This document shows positions 42,817-62,936 of a DNA stretch of 64,000 bases, one piece after another. Numbering within the stretch: the first letter of the stretch is position 1; each line of letters starts with the position of its first letter. Both the position numbers and the translations under genes were made by a program. A model generated the notes under the pieces. It did no database searches and was not told where the DNA came from. It saw only the letters and a list, made by a program, of their open reading frames with translations. This DNA is from Closterium sp. Naga37s-1 (Eukaryota > Streptophyta > Zygnematophyceae > Desmidiales > Closteriaceae), in assembly GCA_947471745.1 (NCBI GenBank), contig CANJKZ010000092.1, positions 4,135,001 to 4,199,000 of the forward strand, written 5' to 3'.

Positions 42817-43952
42817 TCACTTGACTCCCTGGTACCATGGAGGGCGAATCACCGTGTCCACGCCATGCACTACATTGATCTTCCCAGCAAAGAGGTTTTT
42901 CCTCACAATCTTCCCCGTGTACTTAGCTCCAACGGACGCCCCCAAACGCACCACTCCTAAAGGCGCACGTACATTCAGTATCTTCATTTGATAGTTTAGA
43001 GTCACCATCTGTAACGGGCAGGGGGTTGACGAGAGGTTAAGAAGCGAAAGGTGAAGGCGTTTATTGGTAATTATAATAAGAAGCCTGGTACTCCATTTTT
43101 CATGGCAATGTTGATCCACAAGAACTATATGAGAGAGCCCGGAGGAAATGACACAGCATAGGAGAGAGCAAAACGAGCGGTTGAGATGCGCAGAAATTAC
43201 AGGTTGTGTTAACGGTAGATCATAAGGGTTCTATAAACGGATCCGTGGCGGTGGGCATATTGAGCAGTACGGAGTGCATCTACATTGAAAGCTCAGAATA
43301 GCGCAGCTCTATACCCGTACGTCCGTCAAGAGCTATTGTAGAAAAAACGGACGAAGCAGCAGACTTCCTACAGGTGATTTTTTAACGTCAACGCGGCCAA
43401 CTTTAGGGAAACAGCCGACGCTACATTGCGACGTGATTCCTTAACCTAGCTAAATGATACATACACACAAATGACGACGTAGGATCACACGTGGGACTGT
43501 GTTGCTAAGTCGTATGTTGTACTGGACTAACGGATTCACCGTTTTTATTGTTGTTTTCTTCTGTATTTTGAAGCGTATCAACTAGCACATACCTCAGTGC
43601 CGGTCTTATAACCCAGCATCTCCTTGAACGCTCTACGGCCCACGATAAAGTGGTAACCAATGATCTGCGCCGCCTTCTTCTTGTCCGCCATGTCTTTTTT
43701 CGCGGAATCTGTTCTCCAGGCGCTATCGAGCGGCGCGAGAACCGTCACGTTCCAGTCATTGAGAACCGGCAGGAGGTTCTTAACGAAGCCGGTCGATTCA
43801 AGGTAGCCATCAAATATTTTGCAGTTCTTGGATTTGAGCGCACCGCGAATCGCGGCGAGCTGCTGCTGACCGTTGTATTTCGCCGCTTCGCATGTGATTA
43901 CAACTGATGCCGCTAAGGCGAGAACAAGCACAGCCACTAGTCGACCGGCCAT
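42817..43952 (-). CDS. Fasciclin (FAS1) domain protein A
   Basis: Extracellular adhesion-type FAS1 protein. Exons (minus): 43952-43593 and 43008-42817; 552 nt, 183 aa. The signal peptide MAGRLVAVLVLALAASVVIT is followed by one FAS1 domain. The H1-like segment is NVTVLAPLDSAWR, then IIGYHFIVGRRAFKEML; the H2-like end is INVVHGVDTVIRPP. There is no GPI-type C-terminus or second domain, so it is a short single-FAS1 form. Its neighbour at 45899-46811 is a paralogue in the same orientation. Confidence 0.8.
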
Positions 43953-44660
43953 TGATGAATGGTAGCGCCAGTCCAGTACTCGAAGATAGGTCCAGATTTG
44001 TTACGCGCTGATTGAGACGAGCTCTAAAGCTTCAAGCTTGCGTGCAATAACTAATAGCTCCGCGACGACACCTGAGCGGGATGCCCCACTGCCGTTCTTG
44101 GAGCCTTGCAAAATCAAAAAGGGCAGGCTGAATGTGGGGAGGCAAGCAGAAAGAAACACCCTTGAGAATGGTGCCGAAACGGTCGAAAACGGGAGTCTTG
44201 GCAGATCCGAAAGCTGGGGTGTCTCAGGGCTTGTTCCGCATTTGTTTCATGTCCTAGTGTGCACCCAGGTCGCAGAACCGAAGCATCATCGGTTAAAAAC
44301 ACTTTGCAACGAACCAGACCGTAGAAGACGTCCAGGACATTCCCGAGCAAAGGAGGTTGAGGGGAGGGGCTGGGCGAAAGTTGCGGGAGACCCTCCTGAC
44401 GGCTGGAGCACCCTGGTGGAGGAAGGGGGAAAGGAAGGAGGTGAGAATGGAAGGGACGGTAACGTGTTGTGGCGGCAGAACCTCTGACGATTAGTGCGCG
44501 AAATTGTCTCGAGTGGTGAACTTGGCTCGGCGAACTGATTTGGGTAGGGAGTGCACGAACGTTGCGAATGCTTGTTGGAGACTAACGAAATCGACGAGTC
44601 GCGGTATTCATCCACCGACACCTTCGAGCCATTCAGATGAGAACTGCATTCGCGCCAGGG
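43953..44660. other. Upstream flank of fasciclin gene A
   Basis: Presumed promoter of the minus-strand fasciclin gene. Remaining sequence up to the inverted-repeat cluster shows no recognisable gene. Confidence 0.45.
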
Positions 44661-45650
44661 CGGTGTTCTGTTGCCGCACCACTTGATGCGGGGGCGGACA
44701 GGACAGCACCGCATCACATGGGCCCTGTTCTGTTGCCGCACCATTTGGTGCGGACCCCCCCGGACAGCACCAAATTGATGCTTCTTCCGGGGTTCTACCG
44801 GAGATCCTAAGAGCTTCCAATACGAGGGCGTATTCCTTGATAACAGGCTCGGGAAACTGAACCTCATCCCGGACCTAATGAGTTCAGTGCAGTCCGTCAA
44901 CGGAAAAGAACAGTGAACCAGTGAAGCACTCGCTATCCCCCACCCCCAGGCAAAATGGGTGTGGGGCTGGTGCGCCCCTGGTTCAGGGTCTGATGGGGGA
45001 TCCAGAGTCCGCACAAAGTGGTGCGGGGCAGAGAAAATGTTTTCCTCTCTCATGGTTGGCCCCTCTCCTTTCATGCCATCCAACCCTCCAATGGTCGGTG
45101 ATGAGAGGAGATTTTCCGATCTGCGAAGGAAAAAAAACATTGTCCTGTAAATTGCGCGGAGAGGGGCAGGAAGATAGCGTGCGCCTTCAAAAATATTGAT
45201 GCGCCCCGAGCCTCCTGCCGCACCATGTGATGCGGTGCAGTCCTGTCCGCCCCCGCATCAAGTGGTGCGGCAACAGAACACCGCCATGGTGCACCATCAG
45301 GAACTTCCGCGAAACAACAGACCAGGTTGGTGCAACGCAGCATCCTGCCGCACCACTTGATGCGGTGCCTTGATCCCCCCTCTGACCCTGAACCAGGCCC
45401 GCACCAGTCCCGCACCCATTTTGCCTGGGAGTGGGGGATTACGAGTGCGTCAGTGGTTCACCGTTCTTTTGGGCGGACGGACTGCACTGCACTCGTTAAG
45501 TCCGGGAAGAGGTTCAGTTTTCCGAGCCTAGAATCAAGAAATACGCCCCATCAATGAAGCTCGCAGGATCTCCGGTGGAACCCCGGAAGAAGCATCAATC
45601 TGGTGCAGTGCAGAGGGGTCCGCACCAAGTGGTGCGGCAACAGAACAGGG
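44661..45650. repeat. Interleaved inverted-repeat cluster (foldback-type element)
   Basis: Two inverted pairs are interleaved rather than nested. Block A (44661-44722) matches the reverse complement of 45222-45288. Block B (about 44727-45000) matches the reverse complement of about 45360-45647 imperfectly. An 18-bp hairpin motif, CCGCACCA-N2-TGGTGCGG or close variants, occurs about seven times (44674, 44735, 45009, 45218, 45254, 45348, 45620). No transposase is visible, so this is probably a non-autonomous DNA element or two, one inserted into the other. Confidence 0.75.
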
Positions 45651-45898
45651 CTCAGATAGCACATTCCTGCACCAGCACATTTAGGGCGTATTCATGAGTC
45701 ACTTTGATTTTCTTGCGATCTGGCTCGCTCGCCTTGTTCGTAAACATCGACCCAGCGACAGCTGAAGCCATTTTGTACAACGGCGATCTCGGTCCTTGCC
45801 GCCAGCATTTTCCAGTGGGTCGAATTCGCACCTGGGTGCTATGTGAGAATACACTCTTGTCGCGAGCTCCATTGTGACGAACTTCCTCTCGTATTCAC

Positions 45899-46811
45899 TT
45901 AGAATTCGTGCAATACAAATGTTTCAGTATCAATAGTGTCTGACTGTACATGCATGCATTTCTTTTTGGAGCATAAAAAAGAGCAGCTACTACATTCCAC
46001 CACATTACTATACAAGTATGAGGGCCTAATTACTGTATCCACCCCATGAACAACATCAAGGGGGCCAACGTAGAGGTCTTTCCTGACAATTTTCCCGACA
46101 TACTTGGCTTCCATTTTAGGGCCCAGGCGGACCTGTCCATGTTTGGCTTGAAGGTTCTGAATCTTTTGGCGATATTTCAGTGTGGAAAACTGGAAAAAAA
46201 ATCAACAAATGGCAGGGCGACAAAAAGGAAGCACGTTGTGAGCAATTGATGCCCAATACTTCAAAATAAACAGTGAAAACATTCTGGCATCTTACCTGGG
46301 TTCCGCTTTTGTATTTGAGCAGCTCCGCGAAGCTGTGTTTGTCTATGAAGAAGTGATAACCAATGATCTGAATCGCATGCCTGGGATTCTTCATGTCTTT
46401 CCTCGCCGAAACCGTGGCGAAGGCAGTGTTCGTGGGCGCAAGAATGGTCAACTTGTACTCCTTCATAACGTTTAGCAAAATCGGTAAGAATCCTGTAACG
46501 GGAGCCACAGAAAAGGGATGTTCGGTAGATGTGGAAGACAGAGAGCGAGTTTTGAACACGATCAATGGTTTACAAATCTCAGAGTCTTCTTACAAACAGT
46601 CTTTCCACGATTACTTACCAGTAGAGTTGATGTACTTGTCGAACGTCGTGAAACCCCCTCGTTTGAGCGCTGCTCGAATTTTTATCAGGTGCGCTTTCGC
46701 ATTGTACATAGATTTCCCTGTCGCGCTCAAAGCAGGAGCTGGGATCAGGGAGAGAACGAGTAGCGAGATGCATGCAGCTACGAGGAGGTGCTTTGGACTA
46801 AATTGCATCAT
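45899..46811 (-). CDS. Fasciclin (FAS1) domain protein B
   Basis: Paralogue of the gene at 42817-43952. Exons (minus): 46811-46619, 46492-46296, 46189-45899; 681 nt, 226 aa. Signal peptide HLLVAACISLLVLSLIPAPA. FAS1 segments: KLTILAPTNTAFATVSARKD, IIGYHFFIDKHSFAELLKYKSGT, MEAKYVGKIVRKDLYVGPLD and VVHGVDTVIRP. It has an additional Cys-containing C-terminal tail of about 35 residues that paralogue A lacks, possibly from loss of the original stop. The final intron position is shared with gene A; the first intron is extra here. Confidence 0.8.
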
Positions 46812-46932
46812 CTTGACTTGCGTGGTTCTAAGACGATCCGGATTACTATGCGCATGCAGTATTTCTAAGAATGGGATCGTGGATGGCGAGAAATGTGCTG
46901 ATTATCAGTTTCATATTTTGCGCCGACACTTG

Positions 46933-47275
46933 TGTCAGAGGTCCACCGGTGATCCCCGATTGATCCTAGGGAAGGGTTACAGGCACGTCGGCCTGGGGGG
47001 TTATGGGCGCACCGACCCGCTACTTAACAAGCCCTTTTATCCCAGTGGTTAGTGGCTGGGATTCTGACATGGTATCAGAACGAAGGTCTTGGGTTCGAAT
47101 CCCGGTGTGTGCACTTCGGGTATCCCAGTGCGGGGGGGTGTCAGAGGTCCACCGGTGATCCCCGATTGATCCTAGGGAAGGGTTACAGGCACGTCGGCCT
47201 GGGGGGTTATGGGCGCACTGACCCGCTACTTAATAAGCCCTTTTATCCCAGTGGCTAGTGGCTGGGATTCTGACA
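46933..47275 (+). mobile_element. TRIM (terminal-repeat retrotransposon in miniature)
   Basis: 343 bp. Two 137-bp terminal repeats (46933-47069 and 47139-47275), TGTCAGAGGTCC...GGATTCTGACA, differ at only about two positions. The 69-bp interior starts with the tRNA-Met primer site TGGTATCAGAAC (47070-47081) and ends with the polypurine tract GCGGGGGGG. A perfect 5-bp target duplication ACTTG lies at 46928-46932 and 47276-47280. There is no coding capacity. The LTR end carries TGGTTAGTGG (47046-47055) and the interior GGTTCGAATCC (47093-47103), resembling Pol III A and B boxes. Confidence 0.93.
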
Positions 47276-47614
47276 ACTTGCGTTCGAGTCCGTGAGAGGG
47301 GGCGTTACGAATCTGCGCCCTCACTGGGTTGCTGGGGTGAAGGTTTCCTCGGCTGGCGATCAGAAGTGCTCTGGGCGGTGCATTCTGTTGTGGGGTTTGT
47401 ACCGTCATACCCCGGATATACCCCCATGGGGGGCACTAATAAAACGTGTTTTTTTTAGGGGGTGGGCTTATAATATAGTAAATTTATAAGCGCCGGCGTT
47501 TATGTTATGACAAAAATGGAATTTGTTTTTAAATATACCAAATCGAAGCACTCAGAAAGGCGAATTCACCTGAGTCGAGAACGTTCGGCACTGTGTATGC
47601 TATGCGCGTGAAAC

Positions 47615-47657
47615 GGCCAACAAGGCGTGGCATCACGCCTTCCACGCCTTGTTGGCC
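47615..47657. repeat. Perfect 16-bp hairpin in the pogo-like element
   Basis: GGCCAACAAGGCGTGG and its complement flank an 11-base loop. It lies 210 bases inside the left end. A second, 12-bp inverted pair (CCTCTGCGGGGA / TCCCCGCAGAGG) is near 47828 and 47862. Confidence 0.9.
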
Positions 47658-48110
47658 AGGCCAGGTTCATCGAACGTGAACCTGGCGCATGCCTTCGCAC
47701 ACGTACCTCGCATCACAGCGGCCCAACCAGGGTTGCATGCGATCGTGGGCACGTCGTGGTTCAGCCACGGCGTGCCCATCATCAGCAAGATTCCCTGCCA
47801 CCGAGGCCAAGAGCTGCCCAGCTCAGCTCCTCTGCGGGGAATCTTGACTGTGGCCACACTTTCCCCGCAGAGGAAGCCGGGCCGCGAAACTGAAGGGGTC
47901 TCGGGCGAGGGCTTCATACGGCCCTCATTCTCAACTCCTCATTCAGTTTTCTCCTCCCGTTTGGCCTGCCGTGGCTATGGCGGGCCTTCCAGGCACGCAC
48001 TTCTTGTTCCGCCGCCAACCTGCTGCTTAGAGAAAATACCCGCCAAGACACCCGTGACTGGTCTCAATGGCAGAGGCGCCTTGCGCCCGTCCCTCAGTCA
48101 CAACCAGTAG

Positions 48111-50119
48111 TGCCTCCCGTTCCTCCGACACCTCCTACGCCTCCTACCCCTCCCGCTCCCCCGGCGCCTCCTACTCCTCCCGTTCCTTCGTCCCCTCCTG
48201 AGCCGCCTGCTGTTGGTGTTCCGCGACAGGGGGTTCTGCAGCTTCTCCTCCCCCCTGGCTACTCGGCGTTCGACGCCTTCCTGTCCGAGCCTGAACGCAA
48301 CGGCGGCGAAGGATCTTCCTCCGCACCGGAGCCACGGTGGGGAGCCCCGGCTAATTGCCCGTTGGACGAATCCGCTACCGGTGCCGACGACGACGTGGTG
48401 TTCTGGGCTGCTGACGGTCTTCCCGAGCACCTTCCGATTCCCTCCTTTCCTCCTCTGAATAAGAAAAGGCCCCACCCTTCTCGCGATAATCGTGATGCCC
48501 GTCCTCCCTCCCCCAGGCACAAGCCGACAACTCACAAGCGCAACAAATACACCTCGCAAGAGAAGCTGCAATGGATTCTGAAGCTCGAAGCCGGCGAGAT
48601 GAGTGTGCGGCGCATGTCTCGCGAATCCGGCATCTCCCGAAGGTGCCTCACGGAGTGGAAGAACCGCAAGGCTGAGCTTGAGGGCGCGCACGGTGCACGC
48701 TGTCGCCTGCACGGCCGCGGAAGGAGCTCGTGGTATCGCGACATGGAAGCGGAGGTGTACCGTCGGTTTCTCGCCCACCGCAAGAAGTGCCTCGCCGTCT
48801 CCATTGCACGACTGCAGAAGTGGTCGCACGAGGTGATGAAGGAGCTACACCCAGGTGAAAAGTGGGCCGGCTCTCAGCGGTGGACTCAGCGATTTCGCCG
48901 CCGCTGGAACCTGACGACCAGAGCGAAGACCCGGGTCGGCCAGAAGCTCTCGGCAAGTAAGTTATTTGGCGGTGATGATGTGTCTATGTTTTGTCGATTC
49001 ACGATTCTAACTCTGTTTGTGCTTTCTGTTCCTCCCATCCCGTGTCCCAGACTGCGAGGGTGAAGTGAAGAACTTCTGGACGTTCGTGCGTCACTCCCGC
49101 CGCCAGTACCGGATCGACCTGCCGTGGATATTAAACGCGGACCAGACGCCCCTCTGGCTCGAGATGCCATCCGAACGCACCGTTGAAGAGGTGGGCGCGC
49201 GCTCCGTCCCCGTCCGCAGCGGTGGCTACCAGAAGGAGCGGGTTACAGTCATGCTCGCCTGCACCGCCAGCGGGGAAAAATTGAAGCCGTGGGTCTTCTT
49301 CAAAAGGAAGACCGTCCCGAAAGGAAATTTCCCTTCAGGTATGCACCACACGTCGATCGCAACCCGGGATGTACATGTGTGTTTAAAATTGTTTTAACCT
49401 TTGTGGTTTTGGTGTGCAGACATCCACGTGGGGGTCCATCCTAACGGTTGGATGGACGCGGACGGGGTCATCGAGTGGCTGGACGGGGCGGTGAAGCCGT
49501 ACATCAACCCCAAGTTCGGAGTCCGCCCGAAGAAGGTTCTGCTCGTCCTCGATTCGTACCGCGGGCACCTGACCCCGGAGGTGAAGAAGAAGTTTGGCGA
49601 GCTCAACGTGGTCCCTGCGGTCATCCCTGCTGGCTGCACCTCGGAGGTTCAACCCCTCGACGTCGCGGTTAACCGCTCCTTCAAGGCCGCCGTTCGCCAG
49701 CTCTACCAGGAGTGGTTTGAGCGTGAGGGCGTCGACAGCCTGACGAAGAAATGTGAGATGTGCAGCCTGTTTGTTTGTGTTTTTTTATTTATATAACTCC
49801 TGCTGACTTTGTTTCTGGATTTGCGTGGCAGGCAACATCAAGAAGCCGCCTGTCGAGCTGACGCTCAAGTGGATCTCGGCGGCCTGGAAGTCCGTGCCCA
49901 AGGAATCAGCAACGAGCGTTCCTCACCTGCGGCATCAGCAACGCCCTGGATGGGTCCCAGGACAACCTCTGCCTGCAACACAGGCGAGACGAGCTGGAGG
50001 GCGAGGAGGTCGACATAGATGATGAAATTGCAGCAGACGGCTTCTTCTGCAAGAACGTTGAGGAACCTGAGTCGGACTCTGAGGCCGACCCAGATGACCC
50101 CACTGCAGCTGATGATTAG
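48111..50119 (+). CDS. Pogo-like DDE transposase
   Basis: Cuts and pastes the surrounding element. Exons: 48111-48956, 49051-49338, 49420-49752, 49833 to 50119. The true start is unclear: the frame opens right after TAG 48108-48110, so an upstream exon is likely (an ORF at 47649-48110 is a candidate). The N-terminus is Pro-rich. A CENP-B/pogo-type helix-turn-helix follows (KYTSQEKLQWILKLEAGEMS; RRMSRESGISRRCLTEWKNR). The catalytic core has Asp in LNADQTPLWLEMP, Asp in VLLVLDSYRGHLTP and Asp in SEVQPLDVAVNRSF. In the last exon the frame shifts near 49905: the expected FLTCGISNALDGSQD and the acidic tail are in another frame from KWISAAWKSVPKE. The copy may therefore be defective or contain an indel error. 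Confidence 0.82.
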
Positions 50120-50428
50120 AGTAGGGTAGATGTGTAGAAAATGGTCAAGCCTGTGTGAGGCTTGTAGGTAGAAGTAGTTTAACTAGATGTAGATTGACTA
50201 GTAAGATGATGTTTTAGTGGTTCAACTGTGTTAAATGTCTTCAATATAAAAAAAAAAAACAAAAAACAAGGGTGGCGGTTATAATGTGTAAGGCACATGT
50301 ATGCGGTTATAATCCGTAAGCCTTTTAGGTATGCGCTTATAATCGAGCACCGGATATAAGCGCCGGGCGCCAATTACAAGCGCCAGGCGCTTATCCGCGG
50401 GTGGCGCTTATATCCGGGGTATGACGGG

Positions 50429-51075
50429 TATGTCGGCCGTCAATCAGTCAGGTTTCAGGTAATGGACGACTAAGATCCTTTTGACATTGGAGCCTGGTTT
50501 GACAAAAATGGGTGCAATTTCTCGTCGGCAATGTCATTTGAACGAACTGTTGGAGGGATGCGAGGCAGGTTGTGCGAAGCGAACAATTATGCAAAACCTC
50601 AGGTGTGGTAACGCCGCGGTGTGGTTTCACCTGGTTTACAGCCCGCGAATAACGCCCCCGAAGCCGAGCGAAACCACAACCTTGGGTTTCGCCAATTATG
50701 GAATACATGTATTGTTCTTCTGGTATCCAGCACAATGCGTTGCACTATCGACTTGCGCATAAGACAACTTTCAGTATTGCGTACAAATCCAAAATCTAGG
50801 TAACCTGACAGCTCAAGATTATCCCCTCGCATTGAAGTTTTGGCGGGAATGGACTCCGCTGAATGTCGGAGTGATCTAGCTAGAGTCTGCTAGTCTTCTT
50901 ACACATCTAGAAGGTTTGACTTGTGACGATCTACGCTTAGCTAACTTTGACAACTTGACACCGATCTAGCTCTAGTCCTAAAGGAAGAGACCACTGCAGA
51001 TTAACAGCTGATCTGACAAGTTTGCTGGGGAAATCGCAAGCTTTTAAGGAATCCTAATACTTGCAAGATATTGGC
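50429..51075. other. Upstream region of MCM6
   Basis: From the pogo-like element to the MCM6 start. No gene recognised. Presumably promoter and 5' UTR of MCM6. Confidence 0.5.
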
Positions 51076-60616
<9,541 letters not shown>

Positions 60617-60986
60617 GCGCCTTTGGGAGCATTGAAAAAACGCATTAAGACGTTCTCAAATAAGTCTCTGGTCAAAGCAGGACCTGGTAATGCAAACATT
60701 GAGTTGGGAGTGCAACTCAGTAAGCTAGACTATGTTTTATGCAGGGCTTTATTCTAGTGGTTAGCAGGAAATACAAGCGCATGTGTTGCTTGATTTGCTG
60801 ATCTGGTGGCGTTAGTTCCTCACCCCTCTGAACTTTATAACATTGTTGTCACTGACTAACTGTATTACAAAACTGTTATGTACACTAACTGATACACATG
60901 GTGGGCTACAAAGCTTAGCGGCGACAAACGCGTACAATGCCGTCCTTCAATTCACTCCCCCTCCCGTAAATCGCCCCTTCTTCCGC
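60617..60986. other. 3' flanks of MCM6 and the SMP-like gene
   Basis: Convergent 3' region. No gene recognised. Confidence 0.5.
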
Positions 60987-61244
60987 CTATTCCCCCTGTC
61001 CCGCCTCGTTACTCGCCGCCGTGCTCTGAACCTGAGACGCAGGCGAACCCTTCTCCACGCCTCCGCTCATCTTCGCGGCAAAGCTCTGGAGCGCCGCGGC
61101 GTCTTCAACCGTCACCTTAGACGGCGCAGCCGCCGCTCTCTGCGCCGCAGCTGCCGCGGAACCCTTCGCCACTGTTCCGTCGCCCATCTTCGCTGTAGCA
61201 CTCATCCCAAAATTGCATTCGAGGGGGTTGGTGTACCCAACCAT
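60987..61244 (-). CDS. Small seed-maturation-protein-like (LEA_SMP) protein
   Basis: 85 aa if started at 61244, 72 aa if started at 61205 (MSATAKMGDGTVAKG). Ala-rich and hydrophilic. The segment VTVEDAAALQSFAAK, then GGVEKGSPASQVQSTAASNE, matches the pattern of the LEA seed maturation domain (DAA..Q...; G..KG..A...Q..A..NE). In land plants this family is linked to desiccation tolerance. Single exon. The short length means only one SMP repeat. Could be a fragment. Confidence 0.55.
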   Translation of the reverse strand: MVGYTNPLECNFGMSATAKMGDGTVAKGSAAAAAQRAAAAPSKVTVEDAAALQSFAAKMSGGVEKGSPASQVQSTAASNEAGQGE

Positions 61245-61649
61245 GCAGTAGGGACTTTACACCCCCGCCCCTAGTGTATGTACAGTCCCTGTGATGAACC
61301 TACATTCTACTCGGGGTACCTCGTATCTACCATGCTTGCCGAACCTACGAAATGTAAAGTCGGTAGAAAGTATCGCTTTGCTACTGGCTACTGTGTCTAG
61401 GCTCTGCACTCGGAGCGAACCCAGAATGTTCTAGCCTACATTGTAGGTTGGGTTCCAAACCTACAATGAGTCTACCAGGACTGTACTTCGACAGGAGCTT
61501 GGTCGAAATATTCATTATAATGACTACAAATAACGAACTCCATTACGTTTGGAGCCCGTATCTCAAGCTCCCAATCTAACACAAAGCGTAACAAATAGAC
61601 GCGAAAACCTACCACTCGCACCAAGACAGCAGCAGAAGCGGATTTCGGC
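61245..61649. other. Flank between the SMP-like gene and the foldback element
   Basis: Presumed promoter of the minus-strand SMP-like gene. It contains a short inverted repeat around CCTACATTGTAGG (61435-61447). No gene recognised. Confidence 0.45.
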
Positions 61650-62927
61650 GAGAGAATTTCTCCAGACCCCGAAACGGTGATTTGCCGTTGCACACGTGGC
61701 CTCGAATTGCTACCGTGGTTTGACAATTCGATGATAATTGCTCGAGTGGTCTTGCCAGAGGTTTCCTCTGGCATTTTTTTAATCCGGCACATTACCCAAA
61801 ACCGGTTTTTAGCCCTGAAATTCTTACGTCGAACGTGTCTCTTCCCGCGAAAGTGTGGCGTACCCGGAAAGACGTGCACGAGGGCGACAACGTCACTATT
61901 CGGATACGCAACAAAAATCAGCACACTCATCTAGGCAAACAGTTGCGCTCAATTTCGGTCCATATCGTAACCAATCCGTGCATAGTTATATGATTCCACG
62001 ATCATATATTCAGTTGGACGGATGTCAGTACGCGCGACCACTAACAGAGTGCGCCTGATTGGTCGACTTTATGCGCGGGGCCTTTTCTGACCTTGCGCGT
62101 CCAATCAGATGCGGTCATGTAAGATCGCGCTCATATAAATCCGCATATTTACCTATATGAGCGCGCATATGTGATGCTCGAATGTGTGTATGATCTGTTT
62201 TATTAATCTAAAACTATATTAATAAATTCGAGAGACATTATCACTGCCGGCGTTTTGCCATTATACCTATATCACGCTGTGCGATATAAGTATGCACAGT
62301 TTGATATAGGTATAATGGCAAAACGCCGGTAGTGATAACGTCTCTCAAATTTATTAACATAGTTTTATATTAATAAAACAGATCACACACACATTCGAGC
62401 ATCACATATGCGCGCTCATATAGGTAAATATGTGGTTTTATATGAGCGCAATCTTACATGACCACGTCTTATTGGACGCGCAAGGTCAGAAAAGGCCCCA
62501 CACATAAAGTCGACCAATCAAGCGCACTCTGTAATTGGTCGCGCGTACTGACATCCGTGCAACTGAGTATATGATCGGGGAATCATATAACTATGCGCGG
62601 ATTGGTTACGATATGGACCGAAATTGAGCGCAACTGTTTGCCTAGATTACCGTGCCGATTTTTGTCGCGTATCCGAACAGTGACGGCGCCGCCCTCGTGC
62701 ACGTCTTTCCGGGTGCGTCACACTTTCGCAGGAAGAGACAATTTCGACGTAAGAATTTCAGGGCTAAAAACCGGTTTTGGGTAATGTGCCGGATAAAAAA
62801 AAATGCCAGAGGAAACCTCTGGCAAGACCACTCGAGCAATTATCATCGAATTGTCCGACCACGGTAGCAATTCAAGGCCACGTGTGCAACGGCAAATCAC
62901 CGTTTCCGGGTCTGGAGAAATTCTCTC
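61650..62927. mobile_element. Foldback Mutator-like element (giant palindrome)
   Basis: 1278 bp, almost entirely two inverted arms of about 625 bp meeting near 62289, roughly 90-95% complementary by eye. Ends are GAGAGAATTTCTCC in both arms. A perfect 9-bp target duplication GATTTCGGC (61641-61649 and 62928-62936) flanks it; 9-bp duplications and long inverted ends are typical of Mutator-like elements. No transposase. Both arms carry the same conserved ORF segment (FVAYPNSD and FRAKNRFWVMCRIKK; minus 61930-61650, plus 62652-62927). It is uninterrupted in the left arm and frame-shifted at a poly-A run in the right arm. Confidence 0.88.
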
Positions 62928-62936
62928 GATTTCGGC

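Larger units (their letters stand above)
47402..50428 (+). mobile_element. Pogo-like DNA transposon (Tc1/mariner superfamily)
   Basis: Terminal inverted repeats CCGTCATACCCCGGATATA (left from 47402; right on the minus strand from 50427, with one extra C). TA dinucleotides flank both sides (47400-47401 and 50429-50430), as expected for this superfamily. Subterminal ATAAGCGCC / TTATAACCGC motifs recur near both ends. The interior encodes one spliced DDE transposase. The whole is 3.03 kb. Confidence 0.85.

Noticed and set aside
47627..48110. Independent gene at the left of the pogo-like element
   Set aside because: Open on both strands because of internal hairpins and without a domain; at most it contains the transposase's first exon, so not annotated separately.
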